Origin: NS-11 sp036505795
Lineage (GTDB): Bacteria > Nitrospirota > Nitrospiria > Nitrospirales > NS-4
Assembly (NCBI GenBank): GCA_036505795.1
Contig: DASXSU010000091.1
Location: 1-64,000, forward strand
Length of the DNA stretch: 64,000 nt
Reading direction: 5' to 3'
Shown here: piece by piece, positions 26,743 to 35,448 of the stretch
Position numbering within the stretch: position 1 is the first letter of the stretch
Layout: every line of letters starts with the position of its first letter
Made by a program: the position numbers and the translations under genes
Notes under the pieces: model-generated
What the model was told of the DNA's origin: nothing
What the model saw: only the letters and a program-made list of their open reading frames with translations
The model's database searches: none

Positions 26743-27617
26743 CTCCAGAAGCTGCACCAGGAAAGGCATCGGCTGCCAAACGATCACTCGCTCCTCGAGG
26801 GACAGAGGAGCGTAAGGGGAGCCGGCTGAAAGCGACGTTCAGTGACCTGGCCGTCAAACACGAAAAGGCATTGATCGCCTATATCATGGCCGGGGATCCG
26901 TCTCTGGAGGATACAGAAAGCTATGTCCTGCAGCTCGCCGATGCCGGTGCAGACATCATTGAATTGGGGGTGCCGTTTTCCGACCCCATTGCGGATGGCC
27001 CCGTGATTCAGCAGGCGGCGGGCAGAGCGCTTCGTTCAGGCACGACGCTGAAGAAAATTTTAAGGACGGTGACGGCGCTTCGGGCGCGTACGCAACTGCC
27101 GCTGGTCCTCATGACCTACTACAATACCCTTTTGCAATATGGGGAAGTCGCCTTTTGCACCGACGCCCGGCGCGCTGGGGTGGACGGCGTCATCGTGCCG
27201 GACCTGCCTCCGGATGAGGCGCTGAGCCTGCGGGCATTAGCTCTGGGGACGGGGCTTGACGTGATCTTTCTTCTGGCGCCTACGAGTCCAGCGAAACGGC
27301 AGGCGTCGATCGCCCGGCTCTCGCAGGGGTTTATCTACTATGTGTCGCTCACCGGCATCACAGGCGCCAAGTTAACGGACAAGGCTGACGTCGAGAAAAA
27401 GGTACGCGAAATCCGTCGGTATTCGAAAACACCGATAGCGGTTGGATTCGGAATCTCGACTCCGGAAGATGCCCGCCAGGTCGCTAATTTTGCCGACGGT
27501 GTGATCGTCGGAAGCGCGCTGGTGAAGATCATCGCTGCGAACGGTGATCGAGCTGCCGTTGGCGAGCGCCTCCGGAACTTCACGCTTTCGCTTAAAGCCG
27601 CCACCCGGCCGGCATAG
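26739..27617 (+). CDS. trpA: Tryptophan synthase alpha chain
   Basis: TrpA cleaves indole-3-glycerol phosphate to indole, which is channelled to TrpB. Catalytic Glu and Asp lie in DIIELGVPFSDPIADGP. Later segments VDGVIVPDLPPDEA and GFGISTPEDA are conserved. The N-terminus has an extra stretch of about 30 basic, low-complexity residues before the conserved core, which either is a real extension or reflects a start further in. Start and stop overlap with trpB suggests coupled translation. Confidence 0.93.
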   Translation: MTPEAAPGKASAAKRSLAPRGTEERKGSRLKATFSDLAVKHEKALIAYIMAGDPSLEDTESYVLQLADAGADIIELGVPFSDPIADGPVIQQAAGRALRSGTTLKKILRTVTALRARTQLPLVLMTYYNTLLQYGEVAFCTDARRAGVDGVIVPDLPPDEALSLRALALGTGLDVIFLLAPTSPAKRQASIARLSQGFIYYVSLTGITGAKLTDKADVEKKVREIRRYSKTPIAVGFGISTPEDARQVANFADGVIVGSALVKIIAANGDRAAVGERLRNFTLSLKAATRPA

Positions 27618-27618
27618 G

Positions 27619-27657
27619 GGAATGGCTCCATTCCTAAGGTGCCTGTCCCCGGTTTTA
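27619..27657. repeat. Inverted repeat plus REP-type sequence between trpA and lolD
   Basis: GGAATGG-CT-CCATTCC (27619-27634) is followed by AAGGTGCCTGTCCCCGG (27636-27652) and TTTTA. The second part matches, from memory, a widespread repeat with core GGGGACAGGCACC found around RAYT transposase genes. It fills the space between two convergent genes and may also act as a terminator. Confidence 0.4.
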
Positions 27658-28335
27658 GGAAGCGATCTGGCCGTCGACCATCCGGATGACGCGGTCTGCC
27701 TGACCTGACAGAGCCTCGTTATGCGTCACGATCACAAACGTGATGCCCTTCGCGCGGTTGAGCTCCTGCATCAACCGAAAGACGTCTTCCCCCGTGTGGG
27801 AATCCAGATTGCCTGTGGGCTCGTCGGCGAGGACCAGGTCCGGGCCAAGGACCAGCGCCCGCGCAACGGCAACCCGCTGACGCTCGCCACCGGATAGCTC
27901 ACCGGTGCGGTGCTCCATGCGGTGTTCCAGGCCCACTTCTTTGAGGATACGTGCCGCAGCGACGCGAGCATCCTGGCGGCTGTCTCGGCGAATCAGCGAC
28001 GGCATCATCGTGTTTTCGAGGGCGGTAAATTCCGGTAGGAGGTGGTGGAACTGAAACACGAAGCCCATCTTGCGGTTGCGGAACTCCGCCAGGGACTGGT
28101 CGGAGCGTGCAAAGACGTCTTCCCCGTCAAACAGGATCGTGCCACGCGTGGGCCGATCCAAGGTCCCCAAGATATGAAGGAGAGTTGTCTTCCCGACGCC
28201 GGAGGCCCCGACAATGGCGACGATTTCGCCGCGCTTGATCTCCAAGCTGACGCCATTGAGCACCTGGATCTCGGTCTGGTCTAGCCGAAAAGACTTATAA
28301 AGCTCGTTCGCCGAGATCATGAGAGCCGGCGGCAC
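27655..28335 (-). CDS. lolD: Lipoprotein-releasing ABC transporter ATPase
   Basis: LolD powers release of outer-membrane lipoproteins from the inner membrane to LolA. Walker A GASGVGKT (residues 43-50), signature LSGGERQRVAVARAL and Walker B LVLADEPTGNLD are intact; 226 residues is normal. MacB-type ATPases are close relatives, but the adjacent LolE-like permease makes Lol the better call. It follows the permease gene by 16 bases in a leftward operon. Confidence 0.88.
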   Translation of the reverse strand: MPPALMISANELYKSFRLDQTEIQVLNGVSLEIKRGEIVAIVGASGVGKTTLLHILGTLDRPTRGTILFDGEDVFARSDQSLAEFRNRKMGFVFQFHHLLPEFTALENTMMPSLIRRDSRQDARVAAARILKEVGLEHRMEHRTGELSGGERQRVAVARALVLGPDLVLADEPTGNLDSHTGEDVFRLMQELNRAKGITFVIVTHNEALSGQADRVIRMVDGQIAS

Positions 28336-28351
28336 CTAAAAAACGGATTGT

Positions 28352-29632
28352 TCACTCGTAGCGCAGCGCTTCGGCGGGCTGGAGTCGCGCAGCCTCCAGA
28401 CAGGGATAAATCGTTGCAAGGAACGTGATGGCGACCGCCGAGGCTCCAACCACCGCGACATCGAAGAACTTGATATTTACCGGTATGCGGGTCAACAGAT
28501 AGACGTCCCCGGGAAGCGTGAACCAGGTCTGAATCGCCCAGCAGATGGCGTATCCAAGCGGGATGCCGATGGCTGTTCCGACGAGACCGATTACCAAGCC
28601 GTTCAACATGAAGACCCGCATCACCGCCGGTCCCGTTGCTCCCATCGCCTTGAGAATCGCGATCTCGCGATGTTTCTCGACGACAATCATGGCCAGTGTA
28701 CTGACGATGTTAAAGGCGGCCACGACGACGACCAGTACCAGCAGCACAAACATCATGAACTTCTCGAGTTTGAGCGCCGCAAAGAGATTCTTGTTCAGCT
28801 TCATCCAATCACGGGCCCAGTAAGGATACCCCAGCGTCTGTTCGATGCGTCGGGCGGTCTCATCGGCCTTAAAGATGTCCGTGACCTTTACTTCAATGGC
28901 GGTGACCACGTGGCCCATGTTGAAAAATTCCTGCGCCTGCGGAATCGAGACATAGGCAAGTGAAGAATCATATTCGAACATGCCCGATTCGAAGATGCCG
29001 GCGACCCGATACCCGCGGACCTTGGGGATCATCCCCAGCGCGCTGATGGGTCCGACCGGTGAGACAACATTAATTCTATCTCCCAGAAACGCTCCGAGAC
29101 GTAGCGAAAGTTCCCGCCCGATGATCATGCCAGGCAGCGGCTGGACCGGCTCGGCGCGCGCAGACTCTTGATGCCCCGGTTCAGGGGCCGCCGGCGCAAG
29201 GCGGTTGAGATCTTCGAGTGCGCCGGCCTTGAGATTTCGCGCGATCTCCGTGACACCGGGCTCCCGTTCGATATCGATACCTCGAAGGACAACACCATGG
29301 GAGCCGGTTGAGGTGGTCAGAAGCACCTGTTTGAAGATGAATGGGGTAGCGGCGGCCACCCCGGATACGGTGCCGGTTTTGTCCGTCACCGCCTCGTAAT
29401 CCTTGATGTTCTCGCCGGTCTTGGTTGTCACGATGATATGAGAATTGGTGCCAAGAATTTTGGCCTGAAGGTCTTCCTTGAAGCCGGTCATGATCCCCAG
29501 TGTGGCGATCAAAGCCGCGACGCCGATGGTGACGCCGGTGATCGAGATCACGGTATTGAAAGAAATCGTACGGCTCCGGCGCTTGGCGCGAAGGTAGCGC
29601 AGTCCGATAAATACCTCGTATGGCAGCTGCAT
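28352..29632 (-). CDS. lolE: Lipoprotein-releasing ABC transporter permease (LolC/LolE family)
   Basis: The 426-residue permease has the family layout: one N-terminal helix (about 23-50) after the motif YEVFIGLRYLRAKRR, a large periplasmic domain (about 50-280), then three C-terminal helices (about 285-415) with the FtsX-type core. Only one permease gene is present, so the complex may be a homodimer, as in LolF systems of other bacteria. The stop region overlaps lysS by one base. Confidence 0.87.
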   Translation of the reverse strand: MQLPYEVFIGLRYLRAKRRSRTISFNTVISITGVTIGVAALIATLGIMTGFKEDLQAKILGTNSHIIVTTKTGENIKDYEAVTDKTGTVSGVAAATPFIFKQVLLTTSTGSHGVVLRGIDIEREPGVTEIARNLKAGALEDLNRLAPAAPEPGHQESARAEPVQPLPGMIIGRELSLRLGAFLGDRINVVSPVGPISALGMIPKVRGYRVAGIFESGMFEYDSSLAYVSIPQAQEFFNMGHVVTAIEVKVTDIFKADETARRIEQTLGYPYWARDWMKLNKNLFAALKLEKFMMFVLLVLVVVVAAFNIVSTLAMIVVEKHREIAILKAMGATGPAVMRVFMLNGLVIGLVGTAIGIPLGYAICWAIQTWFTLPGDVYLLTRIPVNIKFFDVAVVGASAVAITFLATIYPCLEAARLQPAEALRYE

Positions 29633-31140
29633 TATTTCTCCGGCCTGAGTTGTGGGAAGAGAATCACATCGCGGATCGACGGTTGATTCGTCAAGAGCAT
29701 TACCAACCGGTCGATGCCGATTCCTTCCCCGGCGGTGGGCGGCATCCCATGTTCCAGCGCGCGCAGGAAGTCTTCATCCAGATGCTGCGCTTCCAGGTCG
29801 CCCTTCGCCCGCGCCGCGACCTGGGCCTCGAACCGAGCGCGTTGATCCAGCGGGTCGTTGAGCTCCGAAAACGCATTCGCCATTTCACGCCCTGCGATAT
29901 ACAGCTCAAACCGGTCGGTCAGCTCAGGGTCCCCGGCCTTTCTCTTCGCCAGCGGCGACAGCTCCACCGGAAAATCAGTGATGAAGGTCGGGTTGAGCAG
30001 AGTCGGTTCCACTAGCTCCTCGAAGAGCAGGGAAACAAGCTTCCAATACGACTCCCCGCCATCAATCTGGCAATGATGCTGCCTGGCCTGCGCGAGAATG
30101 TACGCCTGGTCGATAATCTCCTGAGAGCTGGCGCCGAGACGCTCTGCCACGGCATCACGATACGCCAGGCGCTTCCACGGTCGAGCGAAGGAAATAGTAA
30201 GCACCCGGTCCTGATTGAGGTTGGGCTGATATGAGATGGTCTCGGTGCCTTTGCCGTGAACCTCTTGCACCAGGGTCGTGATCAGCTCCTCCGTCAGCTC
30301 GATCAGATCGTGATAGTCTGCATAGGCCATATAAAACTCAAGCATGGTGAACTCAGGGTTATGGATCGTCGAGATTCCCTCGTTCCGAAAATTCCGATTG
30401 ATTTCGAAAACCCGATTCAGACCGCCGACAATCAGCCGCTTTAGATACAGCTCGGGCGCCACCCGGAGATACAGGTCAACACCAAGACTGTTATGGTGAG
30501 TGACGAAGGGTCGGGCGGTCGCGCCGCCCGGGATGGGTTGCATCATGGGCGTCTCAACCTCTAGAAAACCCTTGTCGGTCAAGAAGGTACGGACGGTCTG
30601 AATGATGCGGCTACGGAGGATGAAAATATTTTTCACTTCGGGGTTCGCGATAAGGTCCACATAGCGTTGCCGATACCGCATCTCGATATCGGTCAGCCCA
30701 TGCCACTTCTCGGGAAGGGGGCGAAGAGCTTTGCAGAGCAATGTGAGCTGTTGGGCTTCGACCGTCAGTTCATTGGTCTTGGTTCGAAAGAGGGGACCGC
30801 AGACACCGACCCAATCCCCGATGTCCAACAACTCGGCGAGCACGAATGCCGGTTCGCCGAGCACGTCTTTCCTGAGGTAGACCTGAATCGCGGCCGTGCC
30901 GTCCTGGATCGAAGCGAATGCGGCTTTACCGAACCGGCGTAGGGCGGTGACGCGGCCCGCCAGCGTGACGGGTACCGGGTTGGCAAGGAGCGCTTCCTTC
31001 GTGGCCTGACCATGCCCGGCGAGGATATCGTGAGCTCGGTCCTTGACTTCGAATTTGCCCCCAAATGGATCGATGTTCAGGCTGCGTAGCCGATCCAGCT
31101 TCTTGAGGCGCTGCTCAATTTGATCGTTTAGTTCATCCAT
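29632..31140 (-). CDS. lysS: Lysyl-tRNA synthetase, class II
   Basis: LysS charges tRNA-Lys. The 502-residue protein has an N-terminal OB-fold anticodon domain (about 55-140) and a class II catalytic domain with motif 2 (FRNEGISTIHNPEFTMLE) and motif 3 (GIGIDRLVMLLTN). It lies between prfB and lolE in a leftward run; prfB-lysS adjacency is common in bacteria. The 18-base gap after prfB suggests one transcript. Confidence 0.95.
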   Translation of the reverse strand: MDELNDQIEQRLKKLDRLRSLNIDPFGGKFEVKDRAHDILAGHGQATKEALLANPVPVTLAGRVTALRRFGKAAFASIQDGTAAIQVYLRKDVLGEPAFVLAELLDIGDWVGVCGPLFRTKTNELTVEAQQLTLLCKALRPLPEKWHGLTDIEMRYRQRYVDLIANPEVKNIFILRSRIIQTVRTFLTDKGFLEVETPMMQPIPGGATARPFVTHHNSLGVDLYLRVAPELYLKRLIVGGLNRVFEINRNFRNEGISTIHNPEFTMLEFYMAYADYHDLIELTEELITTLVQEVHGKGTETISYQPNLNQDRVLTISFARPWKRLAYRDAVAERLGASSQEIIDQAYILAQARQHHCQIDGGESYWKLVSLLFEELVEPTLLNPTFITDFPVELSPLAKRKAGDPELTDRFELYIAGREMANAFSELNDPLDQRARFEAQVAARAKGDLEAQHLDEDFLRALEHGMPPTAGEGIGIDRLVMLLTNQPSIRDVILFPQLRPEK

Positions 31141-31157
31141 GACGAAACTCGGTCATC

Positions 31158-32271
31158 TTAGGAGGCCGCCTTTGGCCTGAGGCTTTGCACAAGGTAGGCC
31201 TCAATGAACGGATCCAGTTCGCCGTCCATGATGGCCGAGATGTTCCCGACCTCCGTGTTGGTTCGATGATCCTTGACCATCTGATAAGGCTGGAACACAT
31301 AGGACCGAATCTGGCTCCCGAAACCGATCTCCTTTTTTTCCCCCATAAACGCGGCGAATTCCTCTTCCTTCTTTTTCTGTTGCAGTTCGTATAGGCGCGC
31401 GCGCAAAACTTTCATCGCGCCGGATTTGTTCTTGAGCTGCGAGCGTTCGTTCTGGCATTGCACGACGATTCCGCTCGGCAGATGTGTGATGCGGATAGCC
31501 GTCTCGACCTTATTCACGTTCTGGCCGCCGGCGCCGCCTGAGCGGAACGTGTCGATCTTGAGGTCCTTTTCTTCAATGCTCACCTCCACATCGTCCTCGA
31601 TCTCCGGATAGACAAAGACTGACGCAAACGACGTGTGCCGGCGTTTATTGGCATCAAAAGGCGAGATGCGAACCAAGCGATGCACGCCTGCCTCGGATTT
31701 TAAGTAGCCATAGGCATTTTCGCCGGAGATGCCGAGAGTGACGCTCTTGATGCCGGCCTGCTCGCCGGGGAGATAGTCCAAAGTTTCGACCGCGTAGCGT
31801 TTGTTTTCGGCCCAGCGAACGTACATCCGCATCAGCATTTCCGCCCAATCCTGGGACTCCGTGCCGCCGGCCCCAGGATGGATGGCGATGATCGCATTGC
31901 TTCTGTCCTTCACACCATTGAGAAGAAGATCGACCCTGAGCTTGCCCAACGCCTGCTCGGCCTTTCCGATGTCGGTCGACAGCTCCAGTTCCATGGCGGC
32001 GTCCGGTTCGGCCTCCATAAGTTCCAACATGGCGCCTAGATCCTCCATCCGCCGGTCCATTTCAGTCCAGGACTGCAGCTGTCGTTCTATATTGTTCTTT
32101 TGTTGAATCGTCTGCTGAGCCGACCGTCGATCCGACCAGAAGTCGGCGGCACCCATGCGCTGCTCCAAGGTCTGGATTTCAGCCTTTAGCGATGGCAGGT
32201 CAAAGATGCCTCCGGAAGTCGTCGTATTGCGAACGAACGCCGCTCAGTCGGATCTTTACGTCAGCGAGCAT
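31158..32271 (-). CDS. prfB: Peptide chain release factor 2 with programmed +1 frameshift
   Basis: RF2 terminates at UGA and UAA. The first 23 codons run from the ATG at 32271 to CTT (32205-32203), followed by an in-frame TGA (32202-32200) and C; a +1 shift at CTTTGAC continues into the long frame. The upstream CGGAGG supplies the internal Shine-Dalgarno stimulus. The full protein is 370 residues with SPF (203-205, RF2-specific) and GGQ (248-250). Low RF2 should promote frameshifting, so the gene is autoregulated. A start inside the second frame would remove the conserved N-terminus. The ATG overlaps the end of lnt. Confidence 0.95.
32199..32212 (-). promoter_or_regulatory. Programmed +1 ribosomal frameshift site of prfB
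   Basis: Leftward CGG-AGG-CAT-CTT-TGA-C contains the Shine-Dalgarno-like CGGAGG 3 bases before the slippery CTT and the poorly terminated TGAC. This is the classical RF2 autoregulatory signal. Confidence 0.93.
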
Positions 32272-33859
32272 GGTCCCTCCCTAGGGTGTAACGCGCGCGC
32301 ACTGCCTCCTGCGCCTTGGATGATGGGCCGGCGAATACGGGCGCGAAAAGGGCGAGTATAACACACGCATAAGCGAACAGATCTCCATAGGCGGTGTAGA
32401 GGGTACGGGGGCCTCCGGTGCGGATCTCGCCCTTCAGGACGTCCTCTTTAAAGATATCAGACTCCTGCAGCACGCGGCCAAAGGGATCGATGAAGCCGGA
32501 AATCCCCGTATTGGCAGCGCGCGCGAAATACACACGGTTCTCCACCGCACGAAACACGACCATGCCGAAGTGCTGGTAGGGCGCGCTCGAGTGACCGAAC
32601 CAGGCATCGTTGGTGATCGTCACCATATAATCGGCGCCGAGATCCACAAAGCGCCGCACCAGATTCGGGAAAATCACTTCAAAGCAGATTACCACCCCGA
32701 ACCGCCCCCCTGGACCCTGCATGACTTCGGGGGCGTTGCCCGGAAGAAAATCGCCGATGCCGACCACGAGCTTATCCAAAAACGTCAAGACCTGCTTGAG
32801 CGGGATGTATTCGCCGAATGGCACCAGATGGATCTTATCGTACCGGTCCAGAATTCGCCCGTCCGCGCTGATCAGAAAGGCGCTATTAAGCAGGCGTAAC
32901 TGGTTGCTTTCCTTCTCCACGATGGTTGCAGGGCTGCCGAATAACAGCGGTACCCCGCGCTCTCGAACGAAGCGCAGGAGTTCTTCACGGTAGTCTTCCT
33001 CGACCTCGAATAAAAACGGGGTGGCAGCTTCCGGCCAGATGACGAAATCGGAGTCCTTGGCTGCGACCGTCGTCAACAACTTGAAGCGATCGATTGTTTC
33101 GCGCCGAAAGACCACATCCCATTTCCGCGCCTGGTCGACGTTGGGTTGAACGATCCCGATACGCAGCGCCTGATCACTGAAGAGGGTCGGGTGCGGCGCC
33201 AGGCGCCAATGACCGTACGCAAGGCTGCCGGCGATGATTACGAGGGCGAGTGTGGCACGTACCCACGGCACTCGTACGCGGACCTCGCCGATTGAAACCT
33301 CAGCGAGTGCCGTTTGGATAAGCGCCGCAATGAGGATGTTGACCAGCACGATGAGAAAAGAGACCCCATAGACACCGGTCAGGTCGGCTATTTGAATGAC
33401 CGGTAGTTGGTGATGCTGGCTGTAACCGAGGAGAGCCCACGGAAAGCCGGAGAACAGATAGGTTCGGATCAGCTCCAACGAGACCCATAATGCCGGTGCG
33501 CCCCAGAGAAAGAATGTGCTGAGGCCGGTGGACATCCAACGCAGGAGGCCCGTAAATAGCGCAAGGTACAGGGCGCAGTAGGCTGCCAGGAGCAGCAAAA
33601 CGCCATAGCTAACCAATAATGGAACTTTTCCATAGGTATGCATGGCATTGACGACCCAGGAGAGGGTACCGCTATAAAATACAAGGCCGGTCAGAAAGCC
33701 CTGGCCGCAGGCAGTTTTCCATGAACTGCTGCGAATGGCCAACAACAGCGGAACAAGGCCGATCCAGGCAAGGAGACCCAGGTCGACCTTGGGAAAACTC
33801 AACAGGAGCAGCACCCCTGAGAGCAAGGGGAGGACGATACGCAAGCCGAGCCGTCGCAC
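32261..33859 (-). CDS. lnt: Apolipoprotein N-acyltransferase
   Basis: Lnt adds the third acyl chain to lipoproteins in the inner membrane. The 532-residue protein has five to eight hydrophobic helices in its first 200 residues and a nitrilase domain (about 225-480). Catalytic residues are the Glu in WPEAATP, the Lys in DKIHLVPFGEY and the Cys in VVICFEV. A last helix near residue 500 re-enters the membrane. Start is a GTG directly after a -10 box (leaderless). Together with LolD/LolE downstream it forms a lipoprotein maturation and sorting group. Confidence 0.94.
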   Translation of the reverse strand: MRRLGLRIVLPLLSGVLLLLSFPKVDLGLLAWIGLVPLLLAIRSSSWKTACGQGFLTGLVFYSGTLSWVVNAMHTYGKVPLLVSYGVLLLLAAYCALYLALFTGLLRWMSTGLSTFFLWGAPALWVSLELIRTYLFSGFPWALLGYSQHHQLPVIQIADLTGVYGVSFLIVLVNILIAALIQTALAEVSIGEVRVRVPWVRATLALVIIAGSLAYGHWRLAPHPTLFSDQALRIGIVQPNVDQARKWDVVFRRETIDRFKLLTTVAAKDSDFVIWPEAATPFLFEVEEDYREELLRFVRERGVPLLFGSPATIVEKESNQLRLLNSAFLISADGRILDRYDKIHLVPFGEYIPLKQVLTFLDKLVVGIGDFLPGNAPEVMQGPGGRFGVVICFEVIFPNLVRRFVDLGADYMVTITNDAWFGHSSAPYQHFGMVVFRAVENRVYFARAANTGISGFIDPFGRVLQESDIFKEDVLKGEIRTGGPRTLYTAYGDLFAYACVILALFAPVFAGPSSKAQEAVRARYTLGRDHAR

Positions 33860-33865
33860 GCGCGG

Positions 33866-33894
33866 AGAATAGCGGATTCCGCCAATCCGAACAA
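33866..33894 (-). promoter_or_regulatory. Promoter giving leaderless lnt mRNA
   Basis: Leftward TTGTTC (33889-33894), a 17-base spacer and TATTCT (33866-33871) end 6 bases before the GTG start at 33859. Confidence 0.65.
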
Positions 33895-33929
33895 CTGCCG
33901 AGGGTGAAAAAAATCGTGGAAATTAAGAG

Positions 33930-33959
33930 TTGAGCACCGGCTTTCAACGGTGTTAGAAT
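33930..33959 (+). promoter_or_regulatory. Promoter of the 33992 dehydrogenase gene
   Basis: TTGAGC (33930-33935), an 18-base spacer and TAGAAT (33954-33959) precede the ATG by 32 bases. A clear AGAGGAG ribosome site lies in the leader. Confidence 0.65.
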
Positions 33960-33991
33960 GCAGAAATATTAGAGAAAAGAGGAGAATCTGA

Positions 33992-34957
33992 ATGGCAGGA
34001 CCTCGTGTACTGATCACTCCGAGAGCGTTTCTCGATCTCGACGGCGAGCACAAGACCATTCTAAAGCAAGCGGGTTATGAGATCGTGGCGAATCCTCGGC
34101 CCCGGGTCCTGACCGAGGACGAAATGGCAGCCTATGTGCCGGGGATGGAAGCGCTGATCGTTGGAGACGATCCCGTCACGCATCGGGTTCTGGATCGTGC
34201 CACCGGGCTGAAGGTGATTTCGAAATTCGGCACGAACGTCGATAATATCGATGTGGATGTGGCGGCGGCCAGGAATATACCGGTGACCTTTACCCCGGGG
34301 GTGACCTATCCCGCAGTCGCCGAGTTGACGATCGCGCTCATGTTTGCCCTGCTCCGCGGTATTCCGCAAATGGACCGCGAGATCCGGAGTGGAAAATGGT
34401 CCTCAGTCTCAGGGGTAGAGCTGATGGGCAAAATGCTCGGGATCGTGGGCATGAGCGGCATCGGCAAAGAGGTTGCGAAACGCGTCTTGGCTTTGGGAAT
34501 GAACGTGATGGCGTTCGACATGCGTCCGGACGAAGCCTTTGCTGAGTACCATGGGATCGAATATGTCCCCGCCGACGAGCTTTTAAAAAATTCTGATGTC
34601 GTCAGCCTGCATTTGGATTTCAGCCCGGATACCAAAGGATGGCTCTCAAAGATGCGGGTGGCGCGAATGCGCCCGGGCTCCTACCTGATCAATACCGGCC
34701 GGCCGGAACTGATTGACGAAGGCGCGGTGTTGGATGCCCTCCGAGGGCAGCGGATTCGCGGCGCTGCCTTTGATCTGCCATCCGATGAAGCGCCGTTCAC
34801 CGTCCCCCTCTTGGCTCAAGAGAATGTGCTGGTCTCGGGTAATGCCGGCTCCAATACCGAAGAATCCGTCTTGCGGCAGGCAGTCATGGCTGCGGAGAAC
34901 GTCATCGCTGTCCTCAATGGGAAACCCACACTGGCTGCCCTCGCCTCTATAGACTAG
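33992..34957 (+). CDS. D-isomer-specific 2-hydroxyacid dehydrogenase family protein, catalytic His missing
   Basis: The 321-residue protein has the two-domain fold of phosphoglycerate dehydrogenase (SerA)-like enzymes: a substrate domain, then a Rossmann domain with LGIVGMSGIGKEVAKRV (about residue 150) and an acidic residue 20 positions later in AFDMRP. The catalytic Arg is kept in NTGRPELID, and an acidic position follows in SDEAPF. The usual TPHxxG segment reads SGNAGSNT, so the acid-base His is replaced by Asn. Either the mechanism differs or the product has another role. It cannot be called SerA with confidence. Confidence 0.8.
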   Translation: MAGPRVLITPRAFLDLDGEHKTILKQAGYEIVANPRPRVLTEDEMAAYVPGMEALIVGDDPVTHRVLDRATGLKVISKFGTNVDNIDVDVAAARNIPVTFTPGVTYPAVAELTIALMFALLRGIPQMDREIRSGKWSSVSGVELMGKMLGIVGMSGIGKEVAKRVLALGMNVMAFDMRPDEAFAEYHGIEYVPADELLKNSDVVSLHLDFSPDTKGWLSKMRVARMRPGSYLINTGRPELIDEGAVLDALRGQRIRGAAFDLPSDEAPFTVPLLAQENVLVSGNAGSNTEESVLRQAVMAAENVIAVLNGKPTLAALASID

Positions 34958-34970
34958 TCCCTGGTGTCTC

Positions 34971-34999
34971 TTGCGGACCCGCGGACCGGGTGTTACCAT
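34971..34999 (+). promoter_or_regulatory. Possible promoter, leaderless, of the glutaredoxin-like gene
   Basis: TTGCGG (34971-34976), a 17-base spacer and TACCAT (34994-34999) end 5 bases before the ATG at 35005. Both boxes are imperfect. The placement matches other genes here. Confidence 0.4.
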
Positions 35000-35004
35000 A
35001 GGCT

Positions 35005-35262
35005 ATGGCGAACGTCACCGTGCTCTATTCTCAAAGCTGTAGCGCGTGTCCCTCAGCCAAAAATCTCTGGAAGGGATTACGCGTGAAGTATAGCTTCGGT
35101 TACCGAGAGGTTGACATCCTGAGTCCGGATGGGCAAGAACTCGCGGATAGGCACGCGATTCGGGCCACCCCGGCGACAATCATCGACGGCAAACTGAAGT
35201 TCATCGGCGTGCCATCGCGGGAGAGCGCGGAGAAGGCCTTAGGACTCAAGAAGGACGGCTGA
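35005..35262 (+). CDS. Glutaredoxin/thioredoxin-like small redox protein
   Basis: The 85-residue protein has a thioredoxin-fold start with CSACPSAK (Cys residues at about 12 and 15) and a cis-Pro segment ATPATIIDG. It resembles short glutaredoxin-like proteins that pass electrons to unidentified partners. The gene lies just before a small zinc-ribbon gene. Its promoter suggests a leaderless message. Specific partners cannot be inferred. Confidence 0.8.
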   Translation: MANVTVLYSQSCSACPSAKNLWKGLRVKYSFGYREVDILSPDGQELADRHAIRATPATIIDGKLKFIGVPSRESAEKALGLKKDG

Positions 35263-35270
35263 CAAACAGT

Positions 35271-35435
35271 ATGCCTGAGGAATTCGACAACGACCTCGAT
35301 CTGGATGTCCTGCGAGAGCTTCCACGTACTGAGGCTCCCAACTGCCCGGTCTGCGATGAGCCGATGTCATTCGTCGACGGCGCATTCATGTGCAACGATT
35401 GCAACGGCACGGACTGCCAGCCCGAAACCGGGTAA
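35271..35435 (+). CDS. Small acidic zinc-ribbon protein (54 residues)
   Basis: A 54-codon frame begins ATG at 35271 with a strongly acidic N-terminal half and then carries CPVC (residues 25-28) and CNDC (41-44) plus another Cys at 49. This is a compact zinc-ribbon pattern. It starts 8 bases after the stop of the glutaredoxin-like gene. The overlapping longer frame beginning at 35305 is not a better reading, because its first 48 residues look like this ribbon read in another frame. The function is unknown. Confidence 0.65.
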   Translation: MPEEFDNDLDLDVLRELPRTEAPNCPVCDEPMSFVDGAFMCNDCNGTDCQPETG

Positions 35436-35448
35436 CCTACTCGGTATT

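Noticed and set aside
35305..35448. Extended N-terminus for the 35449 gene
   Set aside because: The extension overlaps the zinc-ribbon gene in another frame and looks like its shifted reading; no ribosome site.
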